A stretch of DNA of 64,000 bases from Bradyrhizobium ottawaense (GTDB lineage Bacteria > Pseudomonadota > Alphaproteobacteria > Rhizobiales > Xanthobacteraceae), in the NCBI RefSeq assembly GCF_002278135.3, contig NZ_CP029425.2, forward strand, positions 5,184,001-5,248,000, given 5' to 3'. Of this stretch, positions 59,509 to 64,000 are shown in pieces. The translations under genes and the position numbers were made by a program. The notes under the pieces are model-generated. The model worked only from the letters and a program-made list of their open reading frames with translations, had not been told where the DNA came from and made no database searches. Each line of letters starts with the position of its first letter. Position 1 is the first letter of the stretch.

Positions 59509-61079
59509 CCTCCGTACTTTCGATCCAGAATTATACACTCGACTACGTCTCGTCCACTGGACCGGTACGTGTGCTGCACGACATTTCGCTGGAGATCCGA
59601 CTAGGCGAGGTGCTGGGCCTGGTCGGAGAGTCCGGCTCCGGCAAGAGCTCGCTCGCCTGGGCGCTGATGCGTCATTTGCCGGAAAATGCCCGCGAGATTG
59701 CCGGCTCGTTGCGTCTCGGCGACATCGACCTGCAACGATTGAGCCCACGCGAACTCACTCGGATACGCGGCCGCCGGCTCGGCATGGTGTTTCAGGATCC
59801 CTCAGCCTCACTCAACCCGACGCTCACCATCGGCCGACAAATCACGGAAGCCCTGATCCAGCACCGCAGCCTCAAGCCGCGCGACGCTGACGCGCTCGCC
59901 ATCGATCTGCTTGGCCACGTCGATCTTAACAATCCCGCCGCAATCATGCGGCGCTACCCTCACGAGATCTCCGGCGGGGAAAAGCAGCGCGTCATCATTG
60001 CCACCGCGTTCGGCTGCCGTCCCGACGTCATCCTGTTCGACGAGCCGACCACGGCACTCGACGTCATCACGGGCGCGCGCATCCTCGAACTGTTCGCGCG
60101 ACTGCGCCAGGAGACGGGCGTCGCCGCGCTCTATATTTCCCACGATCTTGCGCTTGTGACGCGCGTCGCGGACCGGGTCGCGGTCCTGGAGCGCGGCCGC
60201 CTGGTCGAGCAGGCGCCAGCGGCCGACATCTTCCGTGCGCCGCGCCATGCCAACACGCGCGCCCTTGTGGACGCCGTGCCGAGGCCGGAACGCCGTCTTG
60301 TCCATGACAAGCCGCCTGACCAGGTCCTTCTCGCGGCCTCCGACATCGAAGTCCAATATGGCAGCGGCGGACTGTTTCGCGACCCGCCGCCGCCGGCGAC
60401 GAAAAAGATCGGGCTCGAGGTTCGCAGCGGCGAGATCCTCGGTCTCGTCGGCGAGTCCGGTTCGGGCAAGTCTTCGATGGCGCGTGCGCTGACCGGGCTT
60501 GCACGCTTCTCGGGCAAGATCACCTTCGACGCGCACGAGATCTACGGCATGCGCGACATGAACGCCGCTTACCGCCGCGACGTGCAGATCATCTTCCAGC
60601 ATCCCGATGCCTCGCTCAATCCGCGTCACAGGATCGACGAGATCCTGTCGCGTCCTCTCAAGCTCTACGGCGGCAATCTTGCGGATATTCCTCGCCTGCT
60701 CGACCAGGTGCGCCTGCCCGCATCCTACGCCAACCGCTGGCCCCATCAGCTTTCGGGCGGCGAGAAGCAGCGCATCGCCATCGCGCGTGCCTTCGCCGCG
60801 CGGCCGAAACTCGTGATCTGCGACGAGATCACCGCGCCGCTGGACGTCTCCGTGCAGGCGCAGATCATCGAACTGCTGCTGGCGCTGCGCGCCGCGACCG
60901 GCACCGCCTTTCTGTTCATCACCCACGATCTCAACCTCATCCGTCAAATCGCCCACCGCATCGCCGTGATGCGCCGAGGCGAGATGGTCGACCTGCTGCC
61001 GATCGAGGATTTCGACGTAGACCACGTTCATCCCTATACAAGCGAACTGATGGCCGCCTCGCCCGTACCGGTCGGCTGA
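59505..61079 (+). CDS. Fused double ABC ATPase (DppD-DppF)
   Basis: A 524-residue protein from the GTG at 59505, overlapping the permease stop. Two ATPase domains are visible: GESGSGKSSLAWALMRHLPE, ISGGEKQRVIIATAFG, LFDEPTTALDVI (first), and GESGSGKSSMARALTGLARF, LSGGEKQRIAIARAFA, CDEITAPLDVSVQAQ (second). In the second half Walker B ends in CDEIT instead of CDEPT/CDEPV, common in some family members. Fusion of the two ATPases is known in rhizobial peptide importers. It energises the permeases above. Confidence 0.92.
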   Translation: MTSVLSIQNYTLDYVSSTGPVRVLHDISLEIRLGEVLGLVGESGSGKSSLAWALMRHLPENAREIAGSLRLGDIDLQRLSPRELTRIRGRRLGMVFQDPSASLNPTLTIGRQITEALIQHRSLKPRDADALAIDLLGHVDLNNPAAIMRRYPHEISGGEKQRVIIATAFGCRPDVILFDEPTTALDVITGARILELFARLRQETGVAALYISHDLALVTRVADRVAVLERGRLVEQAPAADIFRAPRHANTRALVDAVPRPERRLVHDKPPDQVLLAASDIEVQYGSGGLFRDPPPPATKKIGLEVRSGEILGLVGESGSGKSSMARALTGLARFSGKITFDAHEIYGMRDMNAAYRRDVQIIFQHPDASLNPRHRIDEILSRPLKLYGGNLADIPRLLDQVRLPASYANRWPHQLSGGEKQRIAIARAFAARPKLVICDEITAPLDVSVQAQIIELLLALRAATGTAFLFITHDLNLIRQIAHRIAVMRRGEMVDLLPIEDFDVDHVHPYTSELMAASPVPVG

Positions 61080-61096
61080 CGACAAGGACTTCCCCC

Positions 61097-62311
61097 ATGG
61101 ATCACAACGAACTTCTCGCCCGGGTCAATGTGCCCGCCGCCCTTGATCTCCTGTCACGCATGGTGCAGCACAAGAGCTACTCCAAATCAGACGGCGAGAA
61201 GCAGCTCGCAGCCTTCATGGCCGGCCGCATGCGTGAGATCGGCATCGAGACCGAGCTCACGCCCTTCGGCAACGAGGGCCGGGTCAACGCCGTCGGCCGC
61301 TGGAAGGGTGCGGGCGGCGGCAAGAGCCTGATGTTCAACGGCCATCTCGACACCAACCCGGTGACCGAGGGCTGGACCGTCGATCCCTGGGCAGGCAAGG
61401 TCGACGACGCCTTCATCTACGGCATCGGCGTTTCCAACATGAAGGCCGGCGATGCCGCTTACTTCTGCGCGGTCAAGACGCTGATTGACGCCGGCGTCAA
61501 ACTCAGGGGCGACGTCATCCTCACCTATGTGGTGGGCGAGCTGCAAGGCGGCGTCGGCACCTACTCGCTGGTCGAGCAGGGACTTCGCGCCAACTACTTC
61601 ATCAATTCGGAGCCGACCGACCTGAAGGCGATGACAATGCACGCCGCGGCCTTCATGTTCATCATCGAGCTGACCGGCAATACCCGTCATCTGTCCAAGC
61701 GCGAAGAGGCGGTCGATGCGATCACGGCCGCATGCGACCTCATTCCGCGCCTCAATGCGATGAAATTCTCGGGCGCGCTCTCGCCGGAACATAAACGGAT
61801 CAATCGCGTCCATGTCGGCGTCGTGCACGGCGCGCTCGGCCGCGAGCTGCACGAATGGCGCACGCCCCAGGTCGCGGATTTCGTGCGGATCAAGGGCTCG
61901 GGCCGCTATGCACCAGGCCAGACCGAGGCCGGCGCGATGGCCGACATGCGTCGCGAGCTCGACGCGCTCGAAGCACGGTTTCCCGGCCTCAAGGCCGAGA
62001 TCATGTCGGAGGACCGCGCCGGTGTACCAACCATGCCGCCATTCGAAGTGGCACGCACGAGCCCGATAGTCGAGGCCGTCAACCGCGCTTATCGCGCAGT
62101 ACGCGGAGAACAGCAGCCGACGGGCGCCGTTGCCCCGAGCTGCTTCTACGGAACCGATGCCGGCCATCTGCACTATTTCGGCGGAATGGAAGGCATCGTC
62201 TGCGGCCCCGGCGGTCGCTACAATACGATGCCCGATGAGCGGGTCGATATCGTCGACTTCATCGACATGATCCGCATCTACATGCTGGCCATTCTGGAGA
62301 TCTGCGGATAG
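61097..62311 (+). CDS. M20-family protein with altered metal site
   Basis: A 404-residue M20/ArgE-DapE-fold protein. Seen: NGHLDTNPVTEGWTVDPWAG with His83 and Asp85, but the bridging Asp of xxDMKGG is Asn114 (VSNMKAGDAA), and the DEE motif is GEL (Glu148 kept, next Glu is Leu149). So the catalytic base is present while two metal ligands differ. Later blocks (SEPTDLKAMTMHAAAFMFII, DRAGVPTMPPFEVARTSPIV, FYGTDAGHLHYFGG) are intact. It may bind one metal or have a changed reaction. It is the last gene of the operon. Confidence 0.85.
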   Translation: MDHNELLARVNVPAALDLLSRMVQHKSYSKSDGEKQLAAFMAGRMREIGIETELTPFGNEGRVNAVGRWKGAGGGKSLMFNGHLDTNPVTEGWTVDPWAGKVDDAFIYGIGVSNMKAGDAAYFCAVKTLIDAGVKLRGDVILTYVVGELQGGVGTYSLVEQGLRANYFINSEPTDLKAMTMHAAAFMFIIELTGNTRHLSKREEAVDAITAACDLIPRLNAMKFSGALSPEHKRINRVHVGVVHGALGRELHEWRTPQVADFVRIKGSGRYAPGQTEAGAMADMRRELDALEARFPGLKAEIMSEDRAGVPTMPPFEVARTSPIVEAVNRAYRAVRGEQQPTGAVAPSCFYGTDAGHLHYFGGMEGIVCGPGGRYNTMPDERVDIVDFIDMIRIYMLAILEICG

Positions 62312-62359
62312 CGGGCGCTGAAACGTGCGCATCCGATCCTACGAAGGATAAATGACAAT

Positions 62360-62600
62360 TTGTGGCGCGCGCTAAGCGCGTGCGCGCCGATGGCCGCCCG
62401 CGAGCTCGACGTCCTCATCATCGACCAGAGCTGGTTCCTCGCCTACATCACCGGCTTCTTGATCTCGGAGAACATGTACCGAGCCTGCCTCCTCCCGCGA
62501 TGACGAGCCAATCATGATACTTCGAGCAATCGAACAAATCATAGGCCGAGAGTACTCGTTGGCACTCGCCGGCCTCCTCCCCTCGAAAATGCAGATCCGA
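62360..62600 (+). pseudogene. Relic of an M24 (creatinase-like) peptidase N-terminal domain
   Basis: LDVLIIDQSWFLAYITGFLI, SENMYRACLLPR reads in one frame to the TGA at 62501. The expected continuation DDEPIMILRAIEQIIG reads in the next frame. Together they match the N-terminal domain of Xaa-Pro peptidase/creatinase-type proteins, with a frameshift near 62500 and no catalytic domain. The fragment ends just before the right 90-bp repeat, so it marks that edge of the module. Confidence 0.45.
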
Positions 62601-62633
62601 TCCATGCGCGCCTGCTCACGCTGGCTGCGGTGA

Positions 62634-62723
62634 GATTTTTCTTGATCTCCCGGTGCACACGTCGTGCACACGCCGCCCTTTAACTAGTTGAAAGACTTGC
62701 ACTCTCGCTCCAATCCATCATGG
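62634..62723 (+). repeat. Right copy of the 90-bp direct repeat
   Basis: Same orientation and length as 53591-53680, nine mismatches, no gaps. It contains a perfect GTGCACACG-TC-GTGCACACG. The sequence after the repeat differs between copies. Confidence 0.75.
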
Positions 62724-62791
62724 GGGCCACGGAAAAGCGATAATTTAGTGATTTCAATAGATTACCACATTTTCTTGCCGTTGCCTTCCGT

Positions 62792-62817
62792 TATACTATT
62801 TTCGCGAGAATAGTATA
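62792..62817. promoter_or_regulatory. 26-base palindrome
   Basis: TATACTATT ... AATAGTATA around a central TCGCGA, with one non-complementary pair between core and arms (T/G). Nine-base perfect arms in an AT-rich patch suggest an operator or a transcription terminator; there is no gene within 400 bases on the plus side except the relic at 63256. Confidence 0.45.
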
Positions 62818-63034
62818 GCTGCCGATCCCATGTGATCGCCAAGCCGCCCGTAACCACGGCAATATATGCGATGTTGGACATTGCCCTCACTCCCAATCCA
62901 TCCACGCCAGCGCGATGTGCCTGCGAGGCATCACTGCGACGCGTTGCCGTCATTGTGGGGCAATGGCTGCCGAAACAGCAGTGTCGATCAGTAGTGAATC
63001 GGATTTCGACACCCTATCGGCAACTGAAGAAACC

Positions 63035-63074
63035 GAACTCTCGCTCGGATCCATCGAGAGCCATTTGAGCTAGC
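63035..63074 (+). repeat. Partial third copy of the repeat's right end
   Basis: GAACTCTCGCTC, then ATCCATC and ATTTGAGCTAGCG, matches 53655-53697 (GAACTCTCGCTC, ATCCATC, ATTTGAGCTAACG) with a few differences and a one-base gap. The left copy and this one share the GAGCTA end that the right 90-bp copy lacks. Confidence 0.5.
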
Positions 63075-63255
63075 GCGCGTCCAGCAGCGGCTATTTCGGC
63101 AAACTCCAGGAATGACCGGCAACGCTCGCGCAGCGCGGTTCCCGACCGCCAGCAACTGCCAGCAATCGCTCTACAATTGGGTCAATCGCTCTGGGGCAGC
63201 GGCGAGCCATTTCCCTACCATCACTGCGTCGACGTCAACCACGAAGGGACGCGTG

Positions 63256-63534
63256 ATGATCTGGAAAAACCTCGTCAACCAATCTGCGACCCTTGCATCA
63301 CGGCCGAAAGTCCTCACCGCCACCTTCATGTGCGCCCTGTCAGCGACGGTACGCTTCGCTTCCACGGCAGATGAAGCAACGAAGATTCCGCCGCAACCGG
63401 CGCACGCGCAAAATCCCCTGGCCTCGATCATGACCCGGGACGGCGTTCCGATCTTCTGCATGGGCTGGAGACCGAAGCCCACGCAGCCGCTGGTCTTTCA
63501 GCGCCCGCGAGGCTGCCGTGCCTGGCCGCTTTAG
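63256..63534 (+). pseudogene. 5' relic of an alpha/beta-hydrolase (chloroperoxidase-like) gene
   Basis: The last third, IMTRDGVPIFCMGWRPKPTQ and PLVFQ, corresponds to the start of non-heme chloroperoxidase-type hydrolases (TTKDGTxIFYKDWGPK..QPIVF). The frame then goes off (RPRGCRAWPL, stop) before the nucleophile elbow. The first part (MIWKNLVNQSATLASRPKVL ...) could be a signal-like leader. The catalytic part is missing, so the gene is dead or is a fragment. Confidence 0.4.
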
Positions 63535-63555
63535 CAGGATGTCGGAGATATCGTC

Positions 63556-64000
63556 ATGATCCGGGTCCCAACCGGTGGCGCCACGCCCGCGTCCATCGTC
63601 GACACGCTGAAAGCGATGGCCGGCGCCTCTCCAAAGGCACGTGCCAGATTCGCCAAAGGCCGCTGCGTCCGGGGCACCTATATTCCGTCGGACCGGGCTG
63701 AAGAAATTACGAAGTCCCGGAGCTTCACGGGCGCGTCGCGCGTGGTGGCGCGCTTCGCGGTAGACGGCAATTCGCGCATGCCGGATACGGACAATCCCGT
63801 GCTGCGCGGCTTCAGCTTCAGGCTTGGGGATGTCGACCATCGTTCCGACATCCTCACACAGAGCGCTCCCGTTCACTATGCGAGGACACTTGCACAAATG
63901 CTGGCGTACCTGAAGGTGCGCGTTCCCACCCCAGACGGACGGCCCGATCCGGATAAATTCGAGGCGTTCTCCACTGCCAATCCCGAGACCCTGCATCAGG
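63556..64000 (+). CDS. Catalase-family peroxidase (partial, runs off the window)
   Basis: ATG at 63556, open to the window end, about 148 residues. Seen: FAKGRCVRGTYIPSDRAEEI, TKSRSFTGASRVVARFAVDG, NPVLRGFSFRLGDVDHRSDI. This is the order found at the start of the shorter catalase-like proteins (SrpA type). The usual distal His lies in this part in true catalases; here the segment reads VRGTY, where a VHARG-like motif would be expected, so peroxidase activity is uncertain. The rest is outside the window. Confidence 0.7.
   Translation, partial: MIRVPTGGATPASIVDTLKAMAGASPKARARFAKGRCVRGTYIPSDRAEEITKSRSFTGASRVVARFAVDGNSRMPDTDNPVLRGFSFRLGDVDHRSDILTQSAPVHYARTLAQMLAYLKVRVPTPDGRPDPDKFEAFSTANPETLHQ

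Larger units (their letters stand above)
62601..63255. other. Gap with repeat copies and a palindrome
   Basis: No gene supported. It contains the right 90-bp repeat (62634-62723), a 26-base palindrome (62792-62817) and a partial third repeat copy (63035-63074). Confidence 0.4.

Noticed and set aside
53591..62723. The repeats as ends of a classical IS or composite transposon.
   Set aside because: They are direct, have no terminal inverted repeats, and no transposase or integrase gene lies between or beside them.

Overview
The window is GC-rich DNA from an alphaproteobacterium, most likely Bradyrhizobium or a close relative. The basis is the gene families, the many solute-binding-protein importers, the long runs of catabolic genes each with its own regulator, and several very small conserved ORFs of a kind common in that group. 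No rRNA, CRISPR array or intact insertion sequence was seen. The assignment to genus is inference.

Region 1 (1-13631) is a CoA-dependent catabolic regulon: acyl-CoA dehydrogenase (cut by the window edge), two SDRs, two acyl-CoA ligases (one feruloyl-CoA-synthase-like), a GST, a CoA transferase, a DsbA-fold isomerase, an importer binding protein, an iron-type alcohol dehydrogenase and a lone ketosynthase. These lie in five transcription units around an HxlR-type regulator. Five copies of one dyad (AGTTC-N7-GAACT, with variants) sit in their promoters. Region 2 (13891-16674) is a TetR-controlled SDR/YCII/SDR unit with two perfect operators; its first SDR carries a frameshift. A stand-alone acyl-CoA ligase follows (17207-18847).

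Region 3 (18810-33054) looks like an amino-acid, probably lysine, utilisation island. An eight-gene minus-strand operon encodes a ThDP enzyme, a lysine-6-dehydrogenase-like protein, a polar amino-acid ABC importer, two Asp/Glu-racemase-family proteins and a D-amino-acid dehydrogenase. It is preceded by an Lrp-type gene and a short Lys-containing leader ORF inside a hairpin that sequesters a ribosome-binding site. Next to it a LysR gene diverges from an HglS (2-oxoadipate to 2-hydroxyglutarate) - ALDH7 - aminotransferase operon. Together these could take lysine to 2-hydroxyglutarate. Region 4 (33126-38892) has a GntR regulator, a 1141-residue fusion of a molybdopterin oxidoreductase with a ferredoxin-reductase module, and an AtoE-type transporter.

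Region 5 (38893-41945) is a scrap region of tiny genes, truncated or frameshifted relics and a tRNA-like remnant. Region 6 (41946-53199) is an IclR-controlled island: MFS transporter, Liv-type ABC importer with a fused LivG-LivF ATPase, DhaK/DhaL kinase, a GlcD-type FAD dehydrogenase, and a divergent DapA-like lyase with the IclR gene. Region 7 (54005-62311) is a GntR-controlled peptide-type ABC importer flanked by two M20 amidohydrolases. This 8-kb module lies between two 90-bp direct repeats (81 of 90 identical by hand alignment) that are accompanied by gene relics. The right edge carries a hydrolase relic and the start of a catalase-like gene.
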